Source of the DNA: Spirosoma validum
Lineage (GTDB): Bacteria > Bacteroidota > Bacteroidia > Cytophagales > Spirosomataceae
Direction: 5' to 3'
NCBI RefSeq assembly: GCF_014699035.1
Contig: NZ_JACXAA010000003.1
Location: 248,001 to 312,000 of the forward strand
Length of the DNA: 64,000 nt
Made by a program: the position numbers and the translations under genes
Notes under the pieces: generated by a model
Database searches by the model: none
What the model was told of the DNA's origin: nothing
The model's input: the letters and a program-made list of their open reading frames with translations, nothing else
In this document: positions 8,009 to 16,717 of the stretch, in pieces
Layout: every line of letters starts with the position of its first letter
Position numbering within the stretch: the first letter of the stretch is position 1

Positions 8009-9463
8009 TCACCGGAGTGCATCTAGTACATCCTGTTCAGTTTTGCTTTTAATCAGTTTTGCCCAGTCAGATTGCGGTTTTTTGCGTTTTATTTCGTCAA
8101 AAACCGCTGTTTTTCCGAGAAAGTAAGCCTTGGCCAGCGCATCGAAACCAACGACCGTCAAAACCTGACTGGCTCCTTTTACCTGATCCTCATAGGCCTT
8201 TCCAGAGCCGAGTTTATATTCGTTTAGAATGGCATTCGTAAAAATCTGCGTAAAGCCTTCATTTAAATAAGGCCCCATACTTCGAGTACTGCCCGCCGAT
8301 AAATTATGAATGCTTTCGTGAATTAAGATCTCGATGGTCGGATTCGGAGCCACCACTATTTTGTTGTTACTACGGTCATAAAAGCCCCTAATCGAGGTTT
8401 CATACGTATCGCCGGGAAAGGTTGATTTAAAGCTGCCTTCGAAATCTTTTTCATTCCGTTTGTAGTCGACTTTATCCTGAATGGAAAATCCTTTTTTGAG
8501 TTTATTGCCAATATAGGGTTGCAGAACCGCACTGTTTTTCAAGGCCGCATCCACACTTTTCTCATCTTTATACCACACCGTTTTCGCAAGCGTGTAGTTC
8601 TTCAGTGGATTTTCTTTCAGGGCCAACGTATCGCCGTTCTGCTGCACAACATGTGTGAGTTCGTGAGCTAAGAGATGCTGGCCTTCCGCACTGTTGGGAG
8701 CAAATTTGCCAGTGTTGAAGTAAACATCTTTACCATGCGTAAATGCCTGTGCGTTTATCTCGTCATTCAGCTCTGCCGATGCCAAATCCTTATGAATGTT
8801 GACCCCACTGAAATCCCGACCAAACGCCTGTTCCATCTGAGAGCGGGTTTTGTCCGGCAACCGGCTTCCCTGTCCGCGCGTGCCTTCAATCTGAGAGGTT
8901 ACAGAAGGTGAAGCGACCGATCCACCCGGCTGCGCTTTTTTTTGAACAGGCTTTTCTTCTTCTTTTTTTGGGTCATCAGCCTTTTGAACACCTGGCGCTT
9001 CCTCCTTTTTCTCCTTTTCCGGCATTTCCATTTTCTGGATCGTCGGCTTTTCTTCTTCTTTTTTCGGTGCTTCAGCTTTCTGGACTGTCGGTTTCTCCTC
9101 CTCTTTTTGGGGAGCTTCGGCCTTCTGAACCGTTGGTTTTTCTTCCTCCTTTTTTGGATCTTCTGCTTTCTGAACGTCCTTTTTTTCTTCCGGTGCAACC
9201 ATGCGTTGTACCGCAGAATCGCCCGTTCGACCAACACCAGCTGGCTGTTTAGCTACCACTTTGTCTGCTACGGCATCCGCTTCGCGCTCATAGTGGTCAT
9301 TCGCCTGACCAATAGTTAGTTTGGGTTGAAAAAAAGCCTCACGTTTGTTCTGTGCACCCGGCGCATTGACAGGATTGCGCGAAAAAAAAGGCTGTTGCTC
9401 CGTCTGTACATCCTGCGTAGACGGATTACGATGACGACGGGAACGAGGAGAAGATGCTTTCAT
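8009..9463 (-). CDS. DUF4157 (eCIS core) protein with a second zinc-protease-like domain
   Basis: The N-terminus has a PFFSR...AFFQPKLTIGQANDHYE segment shared with the other DUF4157 protein in this locus. A low-complexity spacer with about five KKEEEKP-type repeats covers residues 90-175. The DUF4157 domain follows (residues 200-275), with THGKDVYFN and HELTHVVQQ (HExxH at 267-271). A separate C-terminal domain has a second HExxH (HESIH, 382-386) and YLNEGFTQ with a glutamate at 402, resembling a gluzincin metallopeptidase. DUF4157 is strongly associated with eCIS loci. I infer that the C-terminal domain is an effector delivered by the particle. No immunity gene is adjacent. Confidence 0.85.
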   Translation of the reverse strand: MKASSPRSRRHRNPSTQDVQTEQQPFFSRNPVNAPGAQNKREAFFQPKLTIGQANDHYEREADAVADKVVAKQPAGVGRTGDSAVQRMVAPEEKKDVQKAEDPKKEEEKPTVQKAEAPQKEEEKPTVQKAEAPKKEEEKPTIQKMEMPEKEKKEEAPGVQKADDPKKEEEKPVQKKAQPGGSVASPSVTSQIEGTRGQGSRLPDKTRSQMEQAFGRDFSGVNIHKDLASAELNDEINAQAFTHGKDVYFNTGKFAPNSAEGQHLLAHELTHVVQQNGDTLALKENPLKNYTLAKTVWYKDEKSVDAALKNSAVLQPYIGNKLKKGFSIQDKVDYKRNEKDFEGSFKSTFPGDTYETSIRGFYDRSNNKIVVAPNPTIEILIHESIHNLSAGSTRSMGPYLNEGFTQIFTNAILNEYKLGSGKAYEDQVKGASQVLTVVGFDALAKAYFLGKTAVFDEIKRKKPQSDWAKLIKSKTEQDVLDALR

Positions 9464-9473
9464 GAGGTCAAGA

Positions 9474-10292
9474 TTAGACTAAACTATCAATGGAAAACAC
9501 ATCAAGCTTGGATTGCCTGAAATTACGTACACGACTCAAGACGGCATTCCCATTGCTGGAACCGCCCTCATTGGTATTGCCTTCAATGGTTTCAAAAATG
9601 TCGTCATCTATGGCCGAAATGATACCTGTGTGGACCCAGTCATTAGTCGCTTTTTGCAGCAGGAAAATATCGCCTGGTTTCGCTAAGGAGGGGTCTTTTC
9701 GAATTTGGGTATGTCGAATAAGGTTTTTCTTCTCTAATCCGATGGTACCTACTACGTCGCAACTGTAGGTTAGGGGCATAAGCTTTTTAAAATCTTTGCC
9801 CTGTGTCGAAGCTGCCTGATCGATGATGGACTGCACGAAACCCATGCACCAAAACCACTCGTCTCCCTCATTTCCATCCATGTACGACCGTACCCAGGGA
9901 CCGGAATTAGCCCGCTGATTAATAATCAATTCAGATGGGCGATGCGGTAAATGATTTCTAGCAGCACTAACCACAAGTTCGCGCAAGTCTTTGCCAGTAG
10001 GCTTCTTGGTAAACGCACTGCGCAGGGGCGTCGAAAGCAGGTCAAATATCTCCTGATCAACATGGCCTGTTTGCTCGATGCCTTTTGCTCTCTGGAAATT
10101 TTTGACAGCCTGCTCGGTTGCTTTTCCAAAATCACCATCAATCGCTGTAGAGGTAGCCGAACCGGGGTTCAGCATGGAAAAGAGAGTCAGCCAAGACTGA
10201 ATTTTACGAATATCTTTTTTGACATTGTTCGCACCGTTTCTTCGCTGGATCGCACTAATTGTAAGTTCATTTTGGAAGGCCGTTTTGTGCAT
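9474..10292 (-). CDS. Peptidoglycan-binding and CHAP-like hydrolase
   Basis: Residues 20-85 form a PG_binding_1 module (IDGDFGKATEQAVKNFQRA). The C-terminal part resembles a CHAP/NlpC-like amidase: EWFWCMGFVQ with Cys149, KPGDIFLLQ, WVHTGIIS with His221, and a final IEGNTNEGG. The Cys-His pair and PGD motif support a peptidoglycan cysteine peptidase or amidase. There is no signal peptide, so export by a Sec route is not expected. It may lyse the producing cell to release particles, trim the target wall, or be cargo. It sits between two DUF4157 proteins, 10 bp before the second, and follows the largest gap in the operon. Confidence 0.8.
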   Translation of the reverse strand: MHKTAFQNELTISAIQRRNGANNVKKDIRKIQSWLTLFSMLNPGSATSTAIDGDFGKATEQAVKNFQRAKGIEQTGHVDQEIFDLLSTPLRSAFTKKPTGKDLRELVVSAARNHLPHRPSELIINQRANSGPWVRSYMDGNEGDEWFWCMGFVQSIIDQAASTQGKDFKKLMPLTYSCDVVGTIGLEKKNLIRHTQIRKDPSLAKPGDIFLLQKATNDWVHTGIISAIDDDIFETIEGNTNEGGSSNGNAVLSRVRNFRQSKLDVFSIDSLV

Positions 10293-10491
10293 GGTTACGG
10301 GAATTAAATTATTAAATAATCAGGTTGCGAGGCTACATACGATATAAAATCGCTTTGGCGGCCCAAAAAATTTCTTCAGGAAGCTTCTTAGATAAGTTAA
10401 AGATACCAGATTCGATATAAGACTATCTACCGTTTGATAAGTCGTACTACACATTTTACATTTGATAATTTTTTTAAATAATGAACTATAT
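10293..10491. other. AT-rich 199-bp gap inside the eCIS cargo module
   Basis: No gene is visible. This is the longest gap in the operon and may hold a second promoter for the hydrolase, DUF4157 protein and ATPase genes. I could not match a clear TTG / TAnnTTTG pair in it. Confidence 0.4.
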
Positions 10492-11265
10492 TTAGTCTGA
10501 CTTCATTTTGCTTAAATAATCTTTGAACTTTTTTGCATGATCAAACAAATCTTGATTGTCAGATTTGAAAAAGAAATCCTTTTCTCCTATTAGTTTGCTT
10601 ATTTCGTTCTGGATACTATTGTTGATTGTAATATCATTTGAGAATACATTGTTGACTTCAGCAATCAATTGATTTTTATAAGGTATTATCTTAACTGTAT
10701 TTTCTATTTTACTTTTTATTTTATCTAAATCAAAAGCATAATTACTCCATATATTTAACGAGTATAAGCCAGGAAAGAAATCTAAAAAATCCCATTTTGT
10801 GATTCCTACGTATTTCGTCGCCGTACCGCCCGACTTGAGTCTGGTTACTAATTTGTGCTTAAAATCGAACTCTTCTTTTGAGCATATGAAACCGTAGATT
10901 ATTGGAATTATATCAATGGTTTGTGTAATGAATGTTAATAGTTTATCTGTATTTTTTGCCTCTTTAAGTGATATTTTTATTGTCCAGATAGTTATGTTTT
11001 GGTCAGGTATGAAACTAACGTGAATAAGTGAGTTCTGATCTCCGCTTAAGAAAAAATCAAAATTTTCCGAATAGAGCAAAAATAGTTTATTTCTATTTAT
11101 GGGAAATTGGTATTTGAATGGTTCAGAAGCTCCAAATGAAGATAATTTTGATAGATTAGTATTGATGTTGTCAATTAGTTTATCAAAAACTACATTATCA
11201 ATCACTCCTTTTTCAAAGTATAAGTAAATGTAGATTTCTCGGATGTTATTGTTAGATGATTTCAT
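10492..11265 (-). CDS. AT-rich protein next to a nuclease-like toxin; immunity candidate
   Basis: I choose the ATG at 11265 because a strong AGAGGAGGAACA ribosome site sits just before it; the frame stays open to 11337 but that part overlaps the toxin gene. The start overlaps the end of the preceding gene by 14 nt, so translation is probably coupled. The protein has 257 residues, is rich in Ile, Asn, Lys and Phe, and has no signal peptide. A central FFPGLYSLNIWSNYAF segment faintly recalls Imm52/DUF3396-type immunity proteins (PGLYW-like), but I cannot confirm this. The gene is clearly more AT-rich than its neighbours. Its location downstream of a toxin-like C-terminus suggests an immunity function. 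Confidence 0.75.
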   Translation of the reverse strand: MKSSNNNIREIYIYLYFEKGVIDNVVFDKLIDNINTNLSKLSSFGASEPFKYQFPINRNKLFLLYSENFDFFLSGDQNSLIHVSFIPDQNITIWTIKISLKEAKNTDKLLTFITQTIDIIPIIYGFICSKEEFDFKHKLVTRLKSGGTATKYVGITKWDFLDFFPGLYSLNIWSNYAFDLDKIKSKIENTVKIIPYKNQLIAEVNNVFSNDITINNSIQNEISKLIGEKDFFFKSDNQDLFDHAKKFKDYLSKMKSD

Positions 11266-14200
11266 AAATTGTTCCTCCTCTGGATAGTATTGCTTGTTGT
11301 AAAGGCTCTGATACGTGTGTTGACTCAACTGTTCCATCCTTTGAGTCTCTCACGACTAAATCAAATGTTTTGGCGGCTGGGAGCCAACTGTCAGAGTTAG
11401 GTAATTTAGCGAAAGTTCCATCGGCGATTTTTGCATTGTCTCGCATTTGCTCATCAAAAGAAATGGAAGCGACGTCTTTAACATCGCCTACAACCGTACG
11501 TGGTTTATAAATATCTGGAATGCGATTTCTCTTATCGCCATTACTATCTTTTTTGTCAAAGACATCAATAGCAATTTTCTGTAAACCAGAATTGCCCGAT
11601 TCCTGCACATACTTATTCAGAGATGCCGCTTCACCTGATTTTCCGCGCTTGCGGGAGGCTCTGTGTTCGACATATATTACCATATCGCCCGGTACTTTAT
11701 ACTTTTTACCTTTATAAATATGTAAGAAATCGTTTACGTATCGATTAGAGACCCCTAGTTCTGTTTTTTCTAATTCATCCAGATTAGGAGTTGATTTGCC
11801 CTGCAACTCTTTTGGGCGTTTCTTTTTAGTAGGTCCCTTCTTCTTCTTTCGCTGTATATACTCAAAATCCCAGGTTTCTCCGCCGTCTACAACTGTGATT
11901 GAGCCGATAATAGTGCCATGATCGCGTTTGACGTTAGCAGCAATCTGGTCAGCCTCTGCTCTTGTGACTTCACCATCAGCAAGCTTTTGATTACCTTCCT
12001 GGTCGATCTCACCTAAAGCCGCTTCAATCGTGTCGTTTTTACCATCGGCTTTTTTATCCGCTTCGGTTAGGATCGCGTTGAATTTTACGGGTTTGGGATT
12101 GTGAATGCCTCGCGCCGAAGATGATACAACCCACTTGCTGCCTTGTTGCTCGATCGTATACGTAAGGCCACTGACGGCTTTTTCAATTCCGTTGAGTTGC
12201 GTTCGCAGATCGGCTTTCGTTATCGGATCTTTGATGCCTTTTAGTTTATTACCGCCCTGCTCAAACAATTTTGCGGCCTCCTGTTGTGCTTTCGGGTCGG
12301 GTTTGGCCGCCGTTGCCTTAGCGGGAGCGCCTTTCGCCGGATCGGATTTATCGCCCTTCTTTTTACCCGCTTTCGGATCGGGTAGTTCGGGTTTTGTTAC
12401 GGTACCATCTTCTTTGAATTCACCTTTTCCCGGACCGCCTTCGCCCGTTTTGTCCGGTAATGTATCATCGACCATATTGGTCATGAACTTCGAGGGGTCG
12501 AACTCCGGTTTTTTGAACTCAACTTCCGGTACGTTGCCCGAACCTAGTACGTAGTCTTTAACCGTAGCACTCAGACCGATTGGGTCAGTAAGTGGCCATT
12601 GTTTGGCGAATAGCGGCCATGTCCATTTTTTATCGGAAAGCGGTGACCACCAGGGCGTCTCTACTTCGATGAAGAAATCGCCACCCAAGCCCAGCATGGG
12701 TTGAGCGACCATTTCGAGCGTACCGCTGATGTAGAATTCGCCAGGGTCGCGCCAGCCAATGGTTGGGCGAGCATCTGCATACGCCTGAACGCCAACATCG
12801 GCTTGAACACCCACGCCGAATTTCAGATCATGACTTAAAATTTCGATGCCTGCCCCCCCTTCAGCTCGTAAACGGAGGCCCGCGTAAGCCGAAATGTTGA
12901 TCGAACCGGCGATCTGAATGTTCTTTTGAATAGTTGGATCGGTCGAATACGTACCAATCACTTCAATGTTATAGATTTTGGCTGGTCCCAGTTTGGCAAT
13001 GGCATGGAGGCTGATGTTGGCGAACAGATTGAGGTTACCAACGACCGGGATACCGTAATAGGCCTTTGCTTCAAATTTAAATAGCTCTTTATCCCAATCT
13101 TTCTGCTTAAACAACTCTATTTCAGCAGGTGGGGCAATTTTGCCGATGACCGTAATGTCTCCCTTGCCATCTACAATGACGTTGACTGTTCCGGCGAACC
13201 ATCCCGTCAAGTGGAATTGTAATTGTCCGGTAGCAGCCAGAGCCCGATCTTTTTTGCCTTCTTTCGGAACCGGAACCTCGGCGGGGGGCGTTGCCGTCTG
13301 CGCATTCTCTTTACCACCTGCAGCCGCAATGGCATCTTTGGCAAACGCATTGGCTGACTGTAAATCGGTGGCGATGAAGCTTATTTCACCGGATAATTTG
13401 TTCGCATTATAGGCCGCTTTTCCTTGGACATCAATGCTGCCATCTTCCTTGTAGCTGATCTTCGCGATCCCGCTAAAGTCTTTATAGTCAACTCCTAAAC
13501 TTACTTCGCCAGTGAGATTCTCTTTGGTATTGTCTAAATGCAATTCACCCGAAACAACGCCTTTGATATTGACGGTAGCCGATGCGTCAATTTTGGGCTT
13601 ATTGGTATTTTCTAACAGGAAATTGAAGCTGGCGTTCAGGAAACCACCAACTTCGACCTTAACATCATTAGCGCCAAGTTTCAACACGCCACCGCTGAAT
13701 TCATTGACTAACGTCGGTAGGCGCTCACTAACCTTTAAACCCACGCCACCCAAAAGAGAAGAATTCTGTTTGATGGTATTGAACCACTCTTTTGGCCCAT
13801 TCTGCCGGTTTGATACGTAGGCATCTTTTATGGATTCATTCTCAACGGTAAAGACCAGATAAAAACCGCCTGCCTGCCTAGTCCAGGCATTCGTCAGGAG
13901 CATAGAACCCTTACTCTTGCTATTAAAGTTGCCCCGTCTGTCTTTTCTGATTGTAACCCGCCCTTCTTCCGTTATGCCTTTGACAATCACCCTGACGTCC
14001 AATTCTTTACGGGGAGCCGCGTCAATCTCTGCCTTGACTTTATCCGAAAGGTTGAACGTACCTCCCGATAAATCAACCACTTCCGAGCTCAGCGCAGCAA
14101 CCGGAGCAGGGGCAGTCGCTTTCTGAATCAGCGTATCGGTTGGGTTCGGTTTGGGCTTACGTTTTACACTCGCTCCCTGCTGCACGGTATGCGTTAGTTC

Positions 14201-14953
14201 GTGTGCCAGCAAGCGTTGACCCTCGGAAGTGGATGGATTATATTGTCCTTCGTTGAAATAAATGTCGTTGCCGTGCGTAAAAGCATAAGCGTTCAGATCC
14301 TGACTGAGTTGGCTGGCTTCGCTACCCGTGTGCACACGTACGCCCGAGAAATCAGCGCCCATAGCTGATTCCATTGGCGTCCGAACACTGTCTGATAGGG
14401 GAGAGCCGTTGCCTTTGGACGTATTGAGCCGGTCCGAGACATCGGAACTGGCCGTTTCGCCGGAATCAGCTTCTTTTTTCTGAATTTGCTCTTTCCGGTC
14501 ACTCTCGTCCGACTTGCGCTGAACGGTATCCTCGGGTGGATCGGCGGCTGATTCAAAAATCGGTTTTCGCTGAAGTTTTTCGTCCGTCCGTTCTGGTTCG
14601 TCCTCTTTCTTCTGGAGTTTTTCCTCCGGTTCACTGCTGCTCTTCGGTTGTACGTTAGAACTGCTGCCTGGCACACCTGGAGTCGTCGACGGCGAGGCAG
14701 ATGCCTGTCGATTAACGGGTTGCGGATTCGCTAGTTTAGCGACAACGTCATTGGCAACTGCATCAGCCTGTTGCTCAAAATGATCATTAGCGGGCCCAAC
14801 TCTAAGTTTCGGCTGAATACGAGGCTGATTGAAAAAGGACGACTCCTGCGCTTGCTCTCCCCAGAACGACGTAGCATCACCACCTTTCGAGAAAAAAGGC
14901 TGGTTCGTCTGCGAACGCGCAGTAGTGGCCGATGGCGGGGCAAGCGTTTTCAA
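11252..14953 (-). CDS. DUF4157 (eCIS core) protein with nuclease-like C-terminal toxin domain
   Basis: This 1233-residue protein opens with PFFSK...SSFFNQPRIQPKLRVGPAND, as the other DUF4157 protein does. The DUF4157 domain spans about 180-260 (FTHGNDIYFN, HELTHTVQQ; HExxH at 251-255). Residues 290-800 are beta-rich and partly repetitive. A charged Lys/Pro/Gly linker (about 830-900) and a KKKKGPTKKKRPKE segment precede a distinct C-terminal domain from about residue 1075. Its core RIPDIYKPRTVVGDVKDVAS (Asp1147 ... Asp1157-Val-Lys1159) followed by SFDEQMRDN resembles Tox-REase (restriction-endonuclease fold) toxins, and the end resembles them too. The annotated start is TTG (MKTLAPP); this fits the related gene's start pattern. 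It is cargo for the eCIS by inference. Confidence 0.85.
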   Translation of the reverse strand: MKTLAPPSATTARSQTNQPFFSKGGDATSFWGEQAQESSFFNQPRIQPKLRVGPANDHFEQQADAVANDVVAKLANPQPVNRQASASPSTTPGVPGSSSNVQPKSSSEPEEKLQKKEDEPERTDEKLQRKPIFESAADPPEDTVQRKSDESDRKEQIQKKEADSGETASSDVSDRLNTSKGNGSPLSDSVRTPMESAMGADFSGVRVHTGSEASQLSQDLNAYAFTHGNDIYFNEGQYNPSTSEGQRLLAHELTHTVQQGASVKRKPKPNPTDTLIQKATAPAPVAALSSEVVDLSGGTFNLSDKVKAEIDAAPRKELDVRVIVKGITEEGRVTIRKDRRGNFNSKSKGSMLLTNAWTRQAGGFYLVFTVENESIKDAYVSNRQNGPKEWFNTIKQNSSLLGGVGLKVSERLPTLVNEFSGGVLKLGANDVKVEVGGFLNASFNFLLENTNKPKIDASATVNIKGVVSGELHLDNTKENLTGEVSLGVDYKDFSGIAKISYKEDGSIDVQGKAAYNANKLSGEISFIATDLQSANAFAKDAIAAAGGKENAQTATPPAEVPVPKEGKKDRALAATGQLQFHLTGWFAGTVNVIVDGKGDITVIGKIAPPAEIELFKQKDWDKELFKFEAKAYYGIPVVGNLNLFANISLHAIAKLGPAKIYNIEVIGTYSTDPTIQKNIQIAGSINISAYAGLRLRAEGGAGIEILSHDLKFGVGVQADVGVQAYADARPTIGWRDPGEFYISGTLEMVAQPMLGLGGDFFIEVETPWWSPLSDKKWTWPLFAKQWPLTDPIGLSATVKDYVLGSGNVPEVEFKKPEFDPSKFMTNMVDDTLPDKTGEGGPGKGEFKEDGTVTKPELPDPKAGKKKGDKSDPAKGAPAKATAAKPDPKAQQEAAKLFEQGGNKLKGIKDPITKADLRTQLNGIEKAVSGLTYTIEQQGSKWVVSSSARGIHNPKPVKFNAILTEADKKADGKNDTIEAALGEIDQEGNQKLADGEVTRAEADQIAANVKRDHGTIIGSITVVDGGETWDFEYIQRKKKKGPTKKKRPKELQGKSTPNLDELEKTELGVSNRYVNDFLHIYKGKKYKVPGDMVIYVEHRASRKRGKSGEAASLNKYVQESGNSGLQKIAIDVFDKKDSNGDKRNRIPDIYKPRTVVGDVKDVASISFDEQMRDNAKIADGTFAKLPNSDSWLPAAKTFDLVVRDSKDGTVESTHVSEPLQQAILSRGGTIYEII

Positions 14954-15024
14954 GGTTAGTTCAGTTCCTTTTTTGTGACTAATTGCGGAAAATCATCCAG
15001 CCACAATTAGCTATCATACATCGC

Positions 15025-16707
15025 TTAATACCATTCAACGTAGAGAAATTCATTCATCCAGCTGTGTTTAATGACGCCGATCCCCCAGGGCAACTGATCG
15101 AGGAGAATGTCGATGGTCTGTCGCTCAACCTGTAGTAACCAACCGTTGTCGCGTTTGGTCAACCGCCCATCTCGGTAAAAAAATCCTTCCCGTAAGCCAG
15201 CAACACTAGTTGAACCGAGCGCCGACCAATAGGCAATGACCATATCGAGCAAACTTTTTGCTTCAGCTTTCTCCCGTTTGGTTAGCCGGATAGAACCATC
15301 AATCGGTTGGTTGATTGGCCAACCCGCTAAAATTTTCGGTAGCCCCTGTTCATATTCCGGGGTTTTCGTTTTTCCTGTTGCCAGATAGTGGATCAACTGA
15401 ACCGCTCGTCTATGATCTGATTGGCGATTGGGCTGTAAGCCGACTTCTGTAAAATAGGCTGACAAAAACGGATGCAGTAAAACGACCCCGGCGTTCGGAA
15501 CGTAAAAGACCTCTCCTTCGTCAACGTCGGTATGAATAGGGTTATCAATGGGCATTCTCTCGGATACGTTGTCGGCTCGTCCGGCCTCCGTCGATTTCTC
15601 TACAGGCAATTCGGTTTCCGCATCGGCTGATTGGCTTACAGTTGCTCCAGAAGAGGAAATCTGGGATTGTTTGGCCAGAAAATTCGTAATAACTGTGCGG
15701 TGTTCCTCTACGATTTTTTCGAATAAGCTGACCAAAAGTTCACCCTCCGATACGTTACGAAAAGCCTCCCTAATAGCCTGCTGAAGTTGCGTTGTCTCGA
15801 AAACTATGTCAATTGACTTACCCACCCTCGATTTTTGAGCGCGAGTTTTCGGCTTTGCCTGCTGACGGTGTTGCTGCTGAAAAAAGCGGTCGAGGACCAG
15901 CGCCTGAGACGTAGCGCTAAAAGAACGCCTAGTAACTCGCTCCAGGAGTCGCTTAAAAAATTCGGTACTGTTAACCCACTGGCTGAGTTCAGACTGATAC
16001 GTATCGGTGCTCAGTTTTTCGAAAACAAGCAGCCAGAATACAGACGTAGCGTTCTTTACTTCCACCAACGTAATGCCAATACATTTCTGCCACCACGTTA
16101 CGGCGAACAAGCCTCGAAAGGCGGTTTGCCATCGAAGCAATTCCCGAGCGGAACGGCCCGTCATGGCTTCAGCAAGTTGCACCAGAAATGGATCGTCGTA
16201 TTGCCGGACAAGCCGCTCAAGAGCTACCGGTTGAGTACGTAGTAACTGCCGGAAGGTCGATACAGCCACCGGCGACGTAGCAATCAAATCAAGCGCGGCC
16301 AGTTCCCATTCGACAGGAGTGGCTACGGAAAGACGTCGGTGACCTGTGCGGATGAAATCGAGCCAGGCCTCGAAACGATTGGCCGTTGGCGATACTTCCT
16401 GTACAGGTGCGTCGGTGGAGCGAGGAAACAAGCGTCGCCGGATAATTTCTTCCGCAATCATTCGACAAACGGATTGGGTTAGTTTCTCTTTCCAGTTTTT
16501 TTTTCCGACAGCAGGTAACTCGATGGCAATTCGGTCGAGCCGCACGACTGTATGAGGTTCTATAACAGCGTCGAGAGCCTGGTTTAGTTCGGGTAATAGG
16601 TCCTGCCAAAACCACTCACTTACTTCAGTTTGCAGGGCAACGCCATCCGTCTGCCGCGATGCATGGACATTGAGCGCTACGTTGCCGATAAGGTGATTCT
16701 GGGACAT
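15025..16707 (-). CDS. eCIS tape-measure protein
   Basis: The 560-residue protein matches the family named contractile injection system tape measure protein (Afp14-like). The N-terminus shows NVALNVHASRQTDG and RLDRIAIELPAVG. The C-terminal core shows NAGVVLLHPFLSAYFTEVGL, then AVQLIHYLATGK, then STSVAGLREGFFYRDGRL, and ends with SWMNEFLYVEW. The middle is helical. Tape-measure proteins set tube length and occupy the tube lumen. It lies directly after the PKD-domain gene (10 bp) and before the first cargo gene, the boundary between structural and cargo modules. Confidence 0.88.
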   Translation of the reverse strand: MSQNHLIGNVALNVHASRQTDGVALQTEVSEWFWQDLLPELNQALDAVIEPHTVVRLDRIAIELPAVGKKNWKEKLTQSVCRMIAEEIIRRRLFPRSTDAPVQEVSPTANRFEAWLDFIRTGHRRLSVATPVEWELAALDLIATSPVAVSTFRQLLRTQPVALERLVRQYDDPFLVQLAEAMTGRSARELLRWQTAFRGLFAVTWWQKCIGITLVEVKNATSVFWLLVFEKLSTDTYQSELSQWVNSTEFFKRLLERVTRRSFSATSQALVLDRFFQQQHRQQAKPKTRAQKSRVGKSIDIVFETTQLQQAIREAFRNVSEGELLVSLFEKIVEEHRTVITNFLAKQSQISSSGATVSQSADAETELPVEKSTEAGRADNVSERMPIDNPIHTDVDEGEVFYVPNAGVVLLHPFLSAYFTEVGLQPNRQSDHRRAVQLIHYLATGKTKTPEYEQGLPKILAGWPINQPIDGSIRLTKREKAEAKSLLDMVIAYWSALGSTSVAGLREGFFYRDGRLTKRDNGWLLQVERQTIDILLDQLPWGIGVIKHSWMNEFLYVEWY

Positions 16708-16717
16708 GAGTTTTTAG

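Noticed and set aside
8899-9319. Three long opposite-strand frames rich in Phe/Leu or Lys/Arg
   Set aside because: They are mirror images of the KEEEKP-type repeat region of the DUF4157 protein; the low-complexity codons keep all frames open.
11266-11337. Longer N-terminus of the immunity candidate
   Set aside because: A good ribosome site lies directly before the ATG at 11265, and the extra 24 codons are inside the toxin gene.
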